A stretch of 64,000 bases of DNA, taken from Mytilus trossulus (taxonomy: Eukaryota > Mollusca > Bivalvia > Mytilida > Mytilidae). Positions 22,796 to 33,835 of the stretch are shown in pieces. The notes under the pieces are model-generated. The model saw nothing but the letters and a program-made list of their open reading frames with translations, had not been told where the DNA came from and made no database searches. The translations under genes and the position numbers were made by a program. Positions within the stretch are counted from its first letter, which is position 1. The number at the start of each line of letters is the position of its first letter. The stretch spans positions 74,931,999-74,995,998 of the forward strand of contig NC_086382.1 of NCBI RefSeq assembly GCF_036588685.1. The letters run 5' to 3'.

Positions 22796-23354
22796 AAATA
22801 ATTTGATATTCTAACTTTTTTTAACAAAATTCTTTACTGCATTTTTTAATCACATTTCCCATGTATTTCCCTGTCTCAACGGTATCCCAATCATTTTGCT
22901 GTCGGGAAAGATTTCCACGACAGAATGTTGTTGCTTGCAAGCAATATTTGATTAAAAGCGGAACATTTTATGCAAATCTGCTTTGTTTTGCTGCAATATA
23001 AATTTAGGAATATAATTCTGCAAATTGAAGCATTTATGCAATGTTGTATTTTATACTGCGTATTAGTTTACTGCAAAAAATATAAAAAAATCAACAGCGA
23101 TTGTGTGTTCTTCATGTTAAAGTTGGAGCAATGTCATCAAATTGGCACAAACCGTAACTTCAGAACGCAACTGCAGGGTAATATCAACAAATGATTAAAT
23201 AGTGGCAATGAAATAACACAAAAAATGTCATAAATACACCAAAATCTCACTTTTACGTACAAAAAAATAAAATCTTCAATCAACCACGAGGAAAAACAGT
23301 ACAGTACGTATTGATAGGACAAATAATTCAAATGGATACAATTTCGATAAAAAA

Positions 23355-24662
23355 CTAGAGGCTCTAAAGAGCCTGTGTCGCTCACCTTGGTCTATGTTAA
23401 CATTAAACATTGTACACAGATGAATTCATGACAAAATTGTGTTTTGGTGATGGTGATTTGTTTGAAGATCTTACTTAAAGTTACTTTACTAAACATTTTT
23501 GCTGCTTACAATTATCTCTATCTATAACAGTAGTTTCTGTGGAAAATGTTAGTGAAAATCTACAAATTTTGTGAAAATTGTTAAAAAATGACTATGAAGG
23601 GCAATAACTCCTCAGGGGGTCAATTGACTATTTTGGTCATGTTAACTCATTTTTAGTTCTTACTTTACTGTACATTATTGCTGTTTACAGTTTATCTCTA
23701 TCTATAATAATATTCAAGATAATAACAAAAAAACAGCAAAATTTCCTCAAAATTACCAATTTAGGGGCAGCAACCTAACAACCGATGATCCAATTCATCT
23801 GAAAATTCCTGGGCAGATAGATCTTGACCTGATCAACAATTTCAACTCTGTCAGATTTGCTGTTAATGCTTTGTTTTTTGGGTTATAAGCCAAAAACTGC
23901 ATTCTACTCCCATGTTCTATTTTTAGCCATGGCCGCCATCTTGGTTGGTTGGCCAAGTTACCGGACACAATTTTTATACTAGATACCCCAAAGATGATTG
24001 TGGCCAAGTTTCAATTAATTTGGCCCAGTAGTTTCAGAGGAGAAGATTTTTCTAAAAGATAACTAAGATTTACGTAAAATGGTTAAAAATTGACTATAAA
24101 GGGCAATTACTCCTACAGTGGTCAACTGACCATTTTGGTCATGTTGACTTATTTGTAGATCTTACTTTGCTGAACATTATTGCTGTTTACAGTTTTTCTC
24201 TATCTATAATAATATTCAAGATAATAACCAAAAACAGCAAAATTTCCTTAAAATTACTGATTCAGGGGCACCAACCTTACAACGGAATGTCAGATTCATC
24301 TGAAAATTTCAAGGCAGATAGATCTTAACCTGATATACAATTTTACCCCACGTCAGATTTGCTCTAAATGCTTTGGTTTTTGAGTTATAAGCCAAAAACT
24401 GCATTTTACCCCTATGTTCTATTTTTAGCCATGGCGGCCATCTTGGTTGGTTGGCAAGGTCACCGGACACAAATTTTCAAACTAGATACCTCAATGATGA
24501 TTGTGGCCAAGTTTGGTTAAATTTGGCCCAGTAGTTTCAGAGGAGAAGATTTTTGTAAAAGTTAACGCAGGACGACGACGACGGACGACGACGACGGACG
24601 ACAGACGACGGACGCCAAGTGATGAGAAAAGCTCACTTGGCCCTTCGGGCCAGGTGAGCTAA
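23355..24662 (+). mobile_element. Helitron/Helentron-like non-autonomous element with 502-bp internal duplication
   Basis: 1.31 kb beginning CTAGAGGCTCTAAAGAGCC, which contains a 5' palindrome (23359-23374). It ends at a strong 3' hairpin (24630-24660; 14-bp arms with one G-T pair, TTC loop) followed by CTAA. Two core units start at 23581 and 24083 (502-bp period), each with 'gctgtttacag', 'aagccaaaaactgcatt' and 'tttagccatggc'. A (GACGAC/GACGG)n stretch at 24570-24615 precedes the hairpin. It lacks any coding frame. Same plan as the element at 17980, different sequence. Confidence 0.72.
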
Positions 24663-25595
24663 AAATGAACGAAAACAACGAAAATCTCAGCCACACAAGT
24701 AGTGCTAATTTAAATCGTAATCAAAAGGTTATGTTTTACTTTGCGGATAAAACAAATAGCGGTCCAATGAGCAATGTCGTGTTTCTTATGCGTATACATG
24801 TAATTAATGTAGAAACACCTACGATTTTTAGCGTGCAATCTGCTGAGGAAATGCAGGATCTTTGATCTGAGTTATTTTGTCGTTGAAAACATGATATTAG
24901 TTAAACAGAGAATATGGTAAGATCCTACTCAAACATGATAAAATCTGTAAGTTCAATGACATGGAAAACTTTCATAGGAATATAATTGTCACGGATAAAA
25001 GGTCAAGAAAGTGCATTGATAATCAATTGTCTTGATAACTAAAATTAAATAAAGCTTTTTTTGTAAGTTATTTTAATATTCAAAATATTTTCTCTGCAAC
25101 GCTCCGTTAGACATTGTCAAATCCACATTTAATAAATTAAATGAGTGTTTGTTTAAAGTTTTGCATATTAAATATGTTTCTATATATTTTGTTTTACATG
25201 TCACAAAACTCTATTGGAGCGATCCTAAGGACAATGAATGTTCAATACTCCGACTTATACAACTAGCTAGGGTTAGATAAAGTAGGCGTCGAAAAAGTAA
25301 TCAGTTGTAAATTGTGTATACAATAGGATTGGAGCAGAATAAAGTCATGATGTTATCAAAAGTGAAGCTTGATGATTCTTTCTATTTTCATGTAAACTCT
25401 GGTCATCCTTGTGAAACTAGAACTAATGTAAGTTTTTAAGGCTGGCGACTGTTTAAACGTTCAAACCAGTCTATTATCATGCACTTGTCCTAAGCCAGGC
25501 GCTTGTTGTTCAGTGGTTGTCGTTTGTTTCTGTGGTTATTAGGTATTTCTCGTTTTTTGTTTTTGTATATAGATTAGAACTTTGGTTTTCTTGTA
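24663..25595. other. gene-free stretch
   Basis: No exon or family repeat is recognised. The 66-codon frame starting inside the element's flank has no visible coding feature. Confidence 0.4.
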
Positions 25596-25599
25596 AATT

Positions 25600-25755
25600 G
25601 TTTTACATTATGGATTGTGTGGCTCTTTATATCTGGGTGTAACCGAAAACTCCACGTTGAAGTCCGTACTTTGACATATAATTGTTAACTTTAAAAAAAA
25701 TTGTGACTTCAATGGATAATTGTCTTGTTGGCAATCATACCACATCTTTTTAATC
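25600..25755 (-). repeat. family F repeat, diverged
   Basis: Reverse copy with 'gtggctctttatatctgg', 'ccgaaaactccacgttgaag' and 'ggcaatcataccacatcttt'. An ATTAAA hexamer on the minus strand at 25749-25754, 123 bp past the stop of the cysteine-rich gene, may serve as that gene's poly(A) signal. Confidence 0.7.
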
Positions 25756-25876
25756 ATATTGAATCTGGCACTGACAAAGCATTTAGAACATATATCATGA
25801 ATCACCGATACTCAACATTCCTTTTAAATAAACATGGAATCTCAAACAACTAAAATAAAAACACACAGTACTAGTG

Positions 25877-26050
25877 CTACCGATAACTATCAACACATTT
25901 TACAGAAAAGGCAGCGGATGGTTGGTTAAAGTACACTTTTAGTTCTAATCCTTTACAGCATATACGAGAGCCATATTTGATTCCAGGCTCATCTGTACTT
26001 ATCAGCAAGTTCCCACGTTTTACACATTTATTCTTTACTTTTGATCGTGT
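25877..26050 (-). CDS. cysteine-rich gene exon 3
   Basis: 57 codons plus TAG after an acceptor with an unusually long T-rich tract (TTTTTTTTTCAG). It reads TRSKVKNKCVKRGNLL and on through SRICCKGLELKVYFNQ to VKCVDSYR. The basic first ten residues contrast with exon 2. Confidence 0.8.
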   Translation of the reverse strand, partial: TRSKVKNKCVKRGNLLISTDEPGIKYGSRICCKGLELKVYFNQPSAAFSVKCVDSYR

Positions 26051-29000
26051 CTGAAAAAAAAACAGAAAAAAAGAAAATTACAGTATGAAAACTACACTAA
26101 AAACTAGATTTTTCTAACTACTTTCCTTTCACACTCACAAATTTGAAAGCTTAGGATGTAGAAATAATTGATTACGTAAGGACCTATATGTAAAACCATA
26201 TCTTTTAAACTCTACAATGATTTACGAACTGTCATGTTTTATCTGAACCCACGTGGTTTGTTTACGTAATAGGTCTAACCAATCACCTCCATAAATCATA
26301 TCCAACATAAAACATAAAGGACAAGTTAAGAAATCACACTACTGCTTATTATATATAAAGCTAGAAAATCCATTATAAGAAAACATTTCATCCATACAAC
26401 ATATGCTCTCTCGTGAAGGACAATCAAATTACATTCTAGGATTTATTACTTGTGTGTGCTTGTCGAGGAATGAAGTTTGTTATGATTTCTTAAATATGTC
26501 TCCTGGGAATCACCTCGAGATAATTATAAGATATCTTCAAGTAAAAATAGAACAAAGATCATCAATTATGTATCGTTAACATTAATAAGTCCTGTCGTTC
26601 GTCTTTTTGGTATCGATTTGTGTCTCTAAATAAACTCTACGTAAAGATGCAGTTTGATATGTTCAGTTCTTTGTTTTGCTTTACATGATTAATTTTGCTA
26701 GGGAAAGCAAATATTCTAACCATTATAAATAAGACAATCTAATAACTTTGTCTCAATCCTATATTGTAGATTTATACTATATTATATAAAAGCGATGTGG
26801 CATGATTTTCATTGAGACAGCTGTATCATTCAAATACCAGAATGACGGGAGTATGAACAATTATTGGTCACCGTAGAGCCTTGAACAATGAGCAAATACC
26901 GATATCGTATATCTAACTTTTTAAAGACCATGAAATGATTTAAAAAAAAAATATTTTTTAACATTTCATAAAAGTAATTCAAACTACCTGAATAATTCAC
27001 ATAACACAAAACCAAAATCAAATATGTTTTAATGCAACTTGCAACTACATGTACCAATGAATTAAAAGCTCCTGACGTGAGACAGCCACATGTACATAAT
27101 GTGCGGGCTAAAACACGTTCACGGGAGTTCTCCTCCCGTAACCTTGGACTGCAGAACGACAAGAAGTACGAAAATAGTTATCAAAGGTATCAAGATTATA
27201 ATTTAGCACGCCAGACGCGCGTTTCGTCGACAAGAAAAAACCATAGAAAAAAGGCGGAAGATACAACAAAAATATTAAGTCTGCATAAAGACGAAAATCA
27301 TTCGTAATATTCCGTAACAGTCAACTTGTGATGGCAAGATGGAGATGTTTGGAAGGATAACTTCCCTTGGTTTCATAGCGTCCTTGAAAACAGCATAATT
27401 TTTACTTTACATTATTTTTTTATTAAGGAAATAATGATACACAGTCAAATTGCACACGTGATTTCACATAAATCTCAAAGGAAATTCAACTCAACCTACA
27501 TTATTAGTGAAAGGATCGTCAATTTCATATAAATTGTGCCACATATAGATATCAGTTCTGGTGAGTTTTGCGTATCAGATCGTGTGATATGAAATTCTCA
27601 TGAAAATCATGTGCATCTAAATTCCCACGTAACTCATGCAAATGAACTTTTCCTGTATAGGAATAGCAAGCCATATAATATGGCATAATGTATAGAAGAT
27701 TATACCTCATACGCACACGAGACCAGGCGTTTTAAGGGGACAGTTCCAATCCAATGGATTTAGTGTAACAGTCTATTTATGGTACACTTTGTGTATTTGC
27801 TCTTTACTTGTTATTTTTTGACTTTCTCAATAAAAGACAGCATTGAATTGTGGAAAAAGGTAAACTTTACATTTGCCCTTTTATAGCGTACTATCCGGTT
27901 TGGAGTTTCCTCAGTGCTAAAGGTCGAAAGGTGACCTAAACGTACTTACATTTACTTAACCAAGACACTGTTGGATTGTTTTTTGAATGGAACCATTCCA
28001 CATGTCCTTATCGCATAAGACCTAATTATACAATACTTCGATAACGTACCGTACAACGGAATACATATCCCAAGGCAGCATTGACTGGAGAGACGGATAC
28101 AGTCTCACTTGGATCACAACACTTTAGTGAGGCACACGGCATGTCATAGAATGCGTAACCCAGGGTACCGTTACAACAGGCACCAGTGGAATCAAATTCA
28201 TATATCTACAAAAAATGAAATATAATCAATAAGTTGATATGTTATGATAATTTAAGCGTTTGTAGAAAACAAGAAGTTGAGATTCAGCTGAATACTCTAA
28301 AAATCATAATCATTTATTGAAAATACTACTATATAAATTTTGTGAGTCCTTTATTCATTTACAAAATACTATTGTGTAATTAAACAGAGTTTGCAAGACA
28401 AAAGAACAAGTTATTGCTAGCAATCAAACCTATGTTAGAGCTTTGCTTTATTTCTACGGAATTTGGATAAGAAATGCTTTAAATTCGGACGAGCAGGCGA
28501 GGGAGAATTTTAGAATATAAAACAATGACGTACATATAAACCTACATGTTTTGTCAGGCGCATATCAATTAGTATTTCAATATTCGAAGTCCGTTTGGTT
28601 AATATTAATTTGAACCAGGTTGGTTCTGTTTATTAAAGGAGAGGAACATTACACTACGGTATACACGAATTGACAATAGAGCGACGGAAGAAATGACTAC
28701 CTGATAGATAGCAGTAATTAAGTATAAATCTTAAAAAAAATAATACAGTTTAGAAAGATACACAGTGTGTAAAAAGAAAAGTAAGACAATACCAAACTCC
28801 AAGGAAAAATATAAATCAGAACAAATGGAAAAACAAAAGCACCAACACATCAAACGCATTGAAACCAACTGTCATATTTCTGACTTGGAACTTCCTTATG
28901 TAAAAAATGATGGCTTACATATGGTTTTATAGCTAAAACTTCTAACTTGTGTGACAGTCGCTTCATATTCATGTGACAAGGTATTGACAATATAAGGACA

Positions 29001-31203
29001 GAAAGTGTACTCTACCGATGCACGGCAAATATGACATGAAATGAGAAACCTTTGAATATCGTAGTAGCAGATCTAGACAAAAGTCCTTGAGGTGTCACAG
29101 CTAATATTGAGTAGGTTATATATTACGTTTAACATCTCCAGTATATATCAATACAGACTATACACAATATCTCTCTGGAGATTCATAGTCATATCTCCAG
29201 TATATATCAATACAGACTATACACAATATCTCTCTGGAGATTCATAGTCATATCATAAGTCAAGAGGAGAAGTAAACAATGGAATAATTCTGATATGCTC
29301 TACGCTTTAAACAAAAAATGAAATACATCAATAATTTGACAGTTATTTTTTTATTTGCCTAAATATGTCATTGTTCCACTGAATTCATATTGATTAATTT
29401 AACCAATATACTGTCATTTCTGTGTTCAGTGGTTTTTTCATGTTATATTTTTCTTTTATAGAAAAGAAACCAACGAGACACATAAGTCAACGAACATCAT
29501 TAAAAAAACACAAATAACAAAATATTTCTGTATATAGTTATATTGTTTGAGGTTGAAAAATTAAAGTCACTTAAATTTAGACTAAATGGAGATGGCAGTA
29601 ATGTTTGTTCTGAGGTGGCAGTAATGTTTGTTCTGAGGTGGCAGTAATGTTTGTTCTGAGGTGGCAGTAATGTTTGTTCTGCTTTATGAGCCATATGGTC
29701 CTCGATAGTTTTACTATTGATTTTCAAAGTTGATTAAAAAGAAGATATCATATGATGGTTTAAAATACCAATTATGGTTCTTTATTTCTTGAGATAAACA
29801 CAAACAAACCCTTTTTACTAATGAATGTTCTTGTTCGATAGATTTTCTCCAACCCAATACCTCAGGAGTAGATTACCTTAGCTGTATTTGTCAAAACTTT
29901 TATGAATGTTTGGTCCTCAATGCTCTTCAACTTCGTTCTATATTTTGCCTTTTAAACATTTTTTCATTCGAACGTCACTGATGAATCGTTTATGGGTCAA
30001 ACGCGCGTCTGGCGTAAATATGAAATTGTAATTCTGGTATCTAGGATGAGTTTATTAGTAGTAAAATGTAGGCCTGAAAGTGTTACCGAAATAGTCTACT
30101 TGGGTTGCTGTTAAACGTTAAGTATCAGTTAAAGGCATATCCAGGACTAACACACGTACATGGGATATTAATATGAATATCGAATTGTGGAGCTATAACA
30201 TGATTGCCAACAATGATGCAACTAACCACCAAAAACCAAATACGAATCCTGCTTGTACTTGACTGACACGCTGTCACATATTTTGAATGAGATGGTCTCC
30301 CGAATGAGACGTAGACCTAAATAGAACAATCCAGGTTTTAAACTCAGTGGCTCAGTAGATAATGAAACCCTCATTCTTGTCACAACTTGAGGTTTGTCAT
30401 GCTGGTACACGACTTGAAATTTAGCTAAATCAGTTGTGTCTAAATTTAAACACCTCTTCATGACGGTACCATGATTAAACAGGCATCTTGACCAGTGGAT
30501 GTAAAATCCATCTCTACAAAATTGAACATTTCAGTGACAGTAAAACAAAGACGGAACTCTTCATACTTATCCATTTAACTTTCAAAACTCACATAAGCAA
30601 TCTGTATGTGACATGTCAAATGCAAGTATCTTGAAGGAGAGACACATTAAATTAACGACATTGTGTTTTTCGGATTACATAAAAATAGTATAGAAACTAT
30701 AAGAAGCACCAAGGAAGAGACTTGCGAATAAATGACTCTCCCTCCTAGGATTAAAGTTCGCAAGCATTGTTGTATTATTACTATCAAGATGACACAAAAG
30801 ATTATAAAAACTTGTCATCTAGCAAATCAAAAACAAGTTTTGAATGAACCCATGTGACAGTAAAATTTTAAATAAATATAGAAAGACGTGGCAAAACAGT
30901 CAGACGGTAGAAATGCAACAATATCAAGACACTTTTTTACTCTGACAGATCAATCTGATAAATAAAATTTGATGTTAATAATTAACAAATACTAAATGCC
31001 ATGCTTTTGCGTTGACCTATACCGTGTTAAGCAATTGAACATTCACAATCGAGGCGACACAAGAGTACATTGCCTCGTAAGAGGAGGTTAGTCTTAATCC
31101 ATAGGGGAGCTGAGCTAATTATTGAAAATAACATAACTCTTACCTGACAGGAAATCTCTGATAAAGTGATAAGTATAGTTATTCCTAGAAGCGCTTCTTC
31201 CAT
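25877..31203 (-). CDS. secreted cysteine-rich protein, three exons, family unknown
   Basis: Exons are 31144-31203, 28050-28205 and 25877-26050, all joined in phase 0 with GT-AG introns of 2.94 and 2.0 kb. The product is 129 residues. Residues 1-20 (MEEALLGITILITLSEISCQ) look like a secretion signal filling exon 1. Exon 2 carries six cysteines (pattern CC, C, CC, C) and exon 3 four (C, CC, C), ten in the mature chain, enough for five disulfides. The C-terminus is VDSYR. No transmembrane segment or known domain is apparent and no function is proposed. Acceptors have long pyrimidine tracts and the donors of exons 1 and 2 are CAG|GTAAGA and ACG|GTACGT, so the model is coherent. Not seen: a TATA box or any second copy in the window. 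Confidence 0.8.
26770..27075 (+). repeat. family D repeat, diverged, in intron 2 of the cysteine-rich gene
   Basis: Contains 'ggtcaccgtagagccttgaa', 'caatgagcaaataccg', 'accatgaaatgatt' and 'gaattaaaagctcctgacg'. It is followed at 27178-27240 by a family E start ('cacgccagacgcgcgtttcg'). The two produce a spurious 91-codon frame. Confidence 0.75.
28050..28205 (-). CDS. cysteine-rich gene exon 2
   Basis: 52 codons between the acceptor TTTTTTGTAG and the donor ACG|GTACGT. It starts IYEFDSTGACCNGTLGYAFY and ends GYVFRCT. The GC content and even codon use stand out from the AT-rich flanks, supporting real coding sequence. Confidence 0.82.
28760..28980 (+). repeat. family C repeat, diverged, in intron 1 of the cysteine-rich gene
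   Basis: Contains 'atcaaacgcattgaaacc', 'ctgtcatatttctgacttgg' and 'tgatggcttacatatggttt'. More diverged than the copies at 7560 or 35936. Confidence 0.7.
29134..29254. repeat. 59-bp tandem duplication with inverted arms
   Basis: Two virtually identical 59-bp units start at 29134 and 29193. Each contains ATCTCCAG and its inverse CTGGAGAT separated by 33 bp, so each unit can fold into a hairpin. It lies in intron 1 of the cysteine-rich gene. Confidence 0.88.
29589..29680. repeat. 23-bp tandem repeat, four copies
   Basis: Four contiguous units of 'gaggtggcagtaatgtttgt' plus 'tct'; only the first differs (gagatgg). It lies in intron 1 of the cysteine-rich gene. Confidence 0.93.
29920..30055 (-). 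repeat. family E repeat
   Basis: Reverse copy with 'ggtcctcaatgctcttcaac', 'cgaacgtcactgatgaatcg', 'acgcgcgtctggcgtaaata' and 'attctggtatctaggatgag'. Confidence 0.8.
31144..31203 (-). CDS. cysteine-rich gene exon 1 (signal peptide)
   Basis: Exactly 20 codons from ATG to TGTCAG, then GTAAGAG. The charged MEE start is followed by a hydrophobic LLGITILITL core. The ATG is preferred because the frame upstream has only a non-ATG opening. Confidence 0.78.
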
Positions 31204-31549
31204 TCTTAATTGATAACGAAGCAATTTTATTCTATGGAATCAATCTTCGCCTCTTTGAAATAGATAGAGTAATCCATGTTTTAAATTTAGTAGACCTGTC
31301 AACTCATACTGACAAACTTTGAGATCTAGCGATAGCAGTACTACGACGTTAGATTTTTTCTTCTAAGTTGTGTTAGATTTAAACACGACTAAACATGAAA
31401 TAACAGAAATCAAGAGAACTTTTATGTTGGATATAAAAAGTCATCTCCAAGAATTAAACTTGTTCGCTTTGTAAAAGAAATGAAGTATTTACTCCTTATA
31501 TCCAATCAATATCACCCACGAAAACTACATATAAAATTATGAACGTGAC

Positions 31550-31765
31550 ATAGAAAATATAAGTATCATCCAGATGAGACACATCCAGTAAATAGTATTG
31601 AGTTCCTCGGAAGATATGGAAAATACACGAAAATTATAAGTGTCACCACGAGGAGACACATTCAATAAAGAACAAAGTGATCCTCAGAATATATATAAAT
31701 GACTTTGAAATTATAAGTGTCATCAAGAACAGATAAACTCAATAAATGGCATAGTATTCCCTAGA
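31550..31765. repeat. diverged ~76-bp tandem repeat upstream of the cysteine-rich gene
   Basis: Three units with 'tataagt(a/g)tca(t/c)c' at 31559, 31635 and 31712, each followed by a variant of 'gagacacattcaataaa'. It sits 350-560 bp upstream of the ATG at 31203. Confidence 0.65.
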
Positions 31766-31792
31766 ACAAAGTTTGCAGTGATTGTAGTAATA

Positions 31793-31925
31793 TAGCTGTT
31801 AATTGTTTTATCGTCTGAGTAATTGTATAACGTTATTATTGACCAATAAGCAGTCTCGAGTGTAACAATGACAACGTTATAGCTCTATCGATACAACTGT
31901 CTGCTGACTCTAATTACAATAACAC
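31793..31925. promoter_or_regulatory. upstream block with CCAAT motif, repeated elsewhere
   Basis: 'ttgttttatcgtctgagtaa' and 'tattgaccaataagcag' here resemble blocks near 48230-48365 and 53335-53465, which share 'ttgttttatcgtgta', 'gaccaataga' and 'cctattgat'. It is 590-720 bp upstream of the ATG of the cysteine-rich gene. A regulatory role is only a guess; it may be a dispersed repeat. Confidence 0.35.
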
Positions 31926-31989
31926 TATTTATTGAATATCAGAGTTCAAAGCTATTACTTAATTGCTTAATTGCTTACTAAAAATAATT

Positions 31990-32056
31990 AGGGTAGATAT
32001 AAGAAGATGTGGTGTGAGTGCCAATGAGACAACTCTCCATCCAAATAACAATTTAA
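31990..32056 (+). repeat. family F fragment
   Basis: 'tagatataagaagatgtggt' to 'tccatccaaataacaattta', truncated where the minisatellite begins. Confidence 0.75.
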
Positions 32057-32390
32057 AAAGTATTTGTCAGTAAGCAGTTGACCATTTTGACGCATATTTG
32101 ACAGTAAACAGTTGACCATTTTGACGTATATTTGAAGGTTAGCAGTTTACCATTTTGACGTATATTTGTCGGTTAGCAGGTGATCATTTTGACGCATATT
32201 TGTCAATAAGCAGTTGACCATTTTGACGTATATTTGTCAGTAAGCAGTTGACCATTTTGACGTATATTTGTCGATTAGCAGTTGATCATTTTGACGCATA
32301 TTTGTCAATAAGCAGTTGACCATTTTGACGTATATTTGTCAGTAAGCAGTTGACCATTTTTACGTTTATTTGTCAGTAAGCAGTGTATTA
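32057..32390. repeat. 34-bp minisatellite with trimeric higher order
   Basis: About ten head-to-tail units of 'tatttgtcagtaagcagttg' followed by 'accattttgacgta'. A three-unit (102-bp) super-period is visible: the variant 'tgatcattttgacgcat' recurs at 32181 and 32283. The whole array lies 0.85-1.2 kb upstream of the cysteine-rich gene. Confidence 0.92.
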
Positions 32391-32399
32391 CTTTGCACA

Positions 32400-32515
32400 T
32401 GTATTTATTTATAAAATCAACCATTTAGAAGAATGCCAATAGGACAACACTTCACAGAAGACCGACTGACACAGAAAGTAAAAACTGTAGGTCACCATAC
32501 GACCATCAAGAATTA
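32400..32515 (+). repeat. family D fragment, diverged
   Basis: Contains 'gaatgccaataggacaacac', 'gaccgactgacacagaaag' and 'ggtcaccatacgaccatcaa'. Confidence 0.65.
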
Positions 32516-33167
32516 TCAAAGTTCATTTTATTGTTCATGTGATCAATCATAATGTCGGATTAAAGATTTGAAGAACTATAACTAATAAGAAATAAACAAT
32601 TATACTAATCAATCGAATCAAAGTAGCAAAATGTGTTTTACTCACTCATTGTTGTCAAATAAAGAAATTATATGCGACTTTTATACAATTTATAGGTTTG
32701 GAAAGCTGAAAAACCAGGTTTTATTTACAGTTTTCTCTATGAGGAAATGTCTGTACAAAGTCAGGAATATGAGAGTTGTTTGTCTTTTTTGTTTAGTTTC
32801 ATCAAATTTTATAAAACATTTTTTAGTTAGAAAGAACAAGAACATAACCTGGCCTCGTTTAACGTTACATCGTATATCTGAATAGAACTAGTTTATAAGT
32901 TTCAGTATTATAAATTATGAAATATACATAACTATACAGTTGGCAAGGATGTTTTTCTGTTGCAAAAATAAATCATACAACACAACCATATATTACAAAA
33001 AATGTACATGTGGTTATAGGCACAAAATAAGAACCAAAAAGACAGAAAACACTTTATGAAAATATAATATATAAAGAGATATGGTAGTGTGGAGATTGCT
33101 AAACAATATACATAGTAACATTACATAAGGTAATGCTAAATTGAGTATGTGTAAACTATTCTAGAAT
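32516..33167. other. gene-free stretch
   Basis: No exon or recognisable family. The 84-codon + frame at 32631 contains family C-like 'gtctgtacaaagtcaggaat' and is not a gene. Confidence 0.4.
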
Positions 33168-33283
33168 ATGGCGGTTGTTTTTCATTCGTTTTATGTGTTT
33201 GAGCGTATGATTTCGCCATTTGATAAGGCATTTTCCATTTTTGAATTTTCCTTTGAGTTCGCTATTTTTGTTATTTTTTATTT
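33168..33283 (-). repeat. family C fragment, diverged
   Basis: Reverse copy with 'ttcattcgttttatgtgttt', 'gatttcgccatttgataag' and 'tttcctttgagttcgct'. Confidence 0.65.
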
Positions 33284-33617
33284 GAATTGGTGTGAATTCG
33301 CAATATGACTGATACATGCATAGCAGGGGAAGCTAACACTGTCGACGACTTTGGTCTAGCTATTGTTGGATACTATCAGAATTCTTTATTACCTTCAGTT
33401 GGAGTGTCGCTTTCTTATCGATTTAAGCATCGATAAATTATTGTCGCCTTAATCTGTATGCGTTCAACCTTACAATGTTGTTGTTTTGACTAAGTGTTTC
33501 TATGCTATATAATTTAAATGTATATGATTCATACCAGTTACGATATTGATTAATTTTTATCATGACAAGTACTGTTTTATTTCAAATTTGGCACTAGCTA
33601 CGATAACATTGAATATA

Positions 33618-33835
33618 TATCAAAGGTATAAGGCTTATAATTTCATACGCCAGACGCGCGTTTCGTCTACATAAGATTCATCCATGACGTTTACTTCAAA
33701 ATAGTTATTAAGCCAAACAAGTACAAAAGTGAAAAGCATTGAGCACCAAAAATTCCAAAATTTGAACCAAATACGACTTAAGTAATCTATGCCTTGTATA
33801 AGAAAATCCTTAGTATTTCGAAAAATTCACATTTT
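33618..33835 (+). repeat. family E repeat
   Basis: From 'tatcaaaggtataaggctta' through 'cgccagacgcgcgtttcgtc' and 'attgagcaccaaaaattcca' to 'aagaaaatccttagtatttc'. This is the fullest copy in the window. Confidence 0.85.

Noticed and set aside
24570..24625. GACGAC repeat as an independent microsatellite locus
   Set aside because: It is the simple-repeat tract that precedes the 3' hairpin of the element at 23355-24662.
30222..30461. 79-codon minus frame between exons 1 and 2 of the cysteine-rich gene as an extra exon
   Set aside because: It does not have splice sites in a compatible phase, and the 20+52+57-codon model already joins cleanly.
32057..32390. CRISPR-like array of 34-bp repeats
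   Set aside because: Units are directly abutting with no unique spacers, and the host is a eukaryote; it is a minisatellite.
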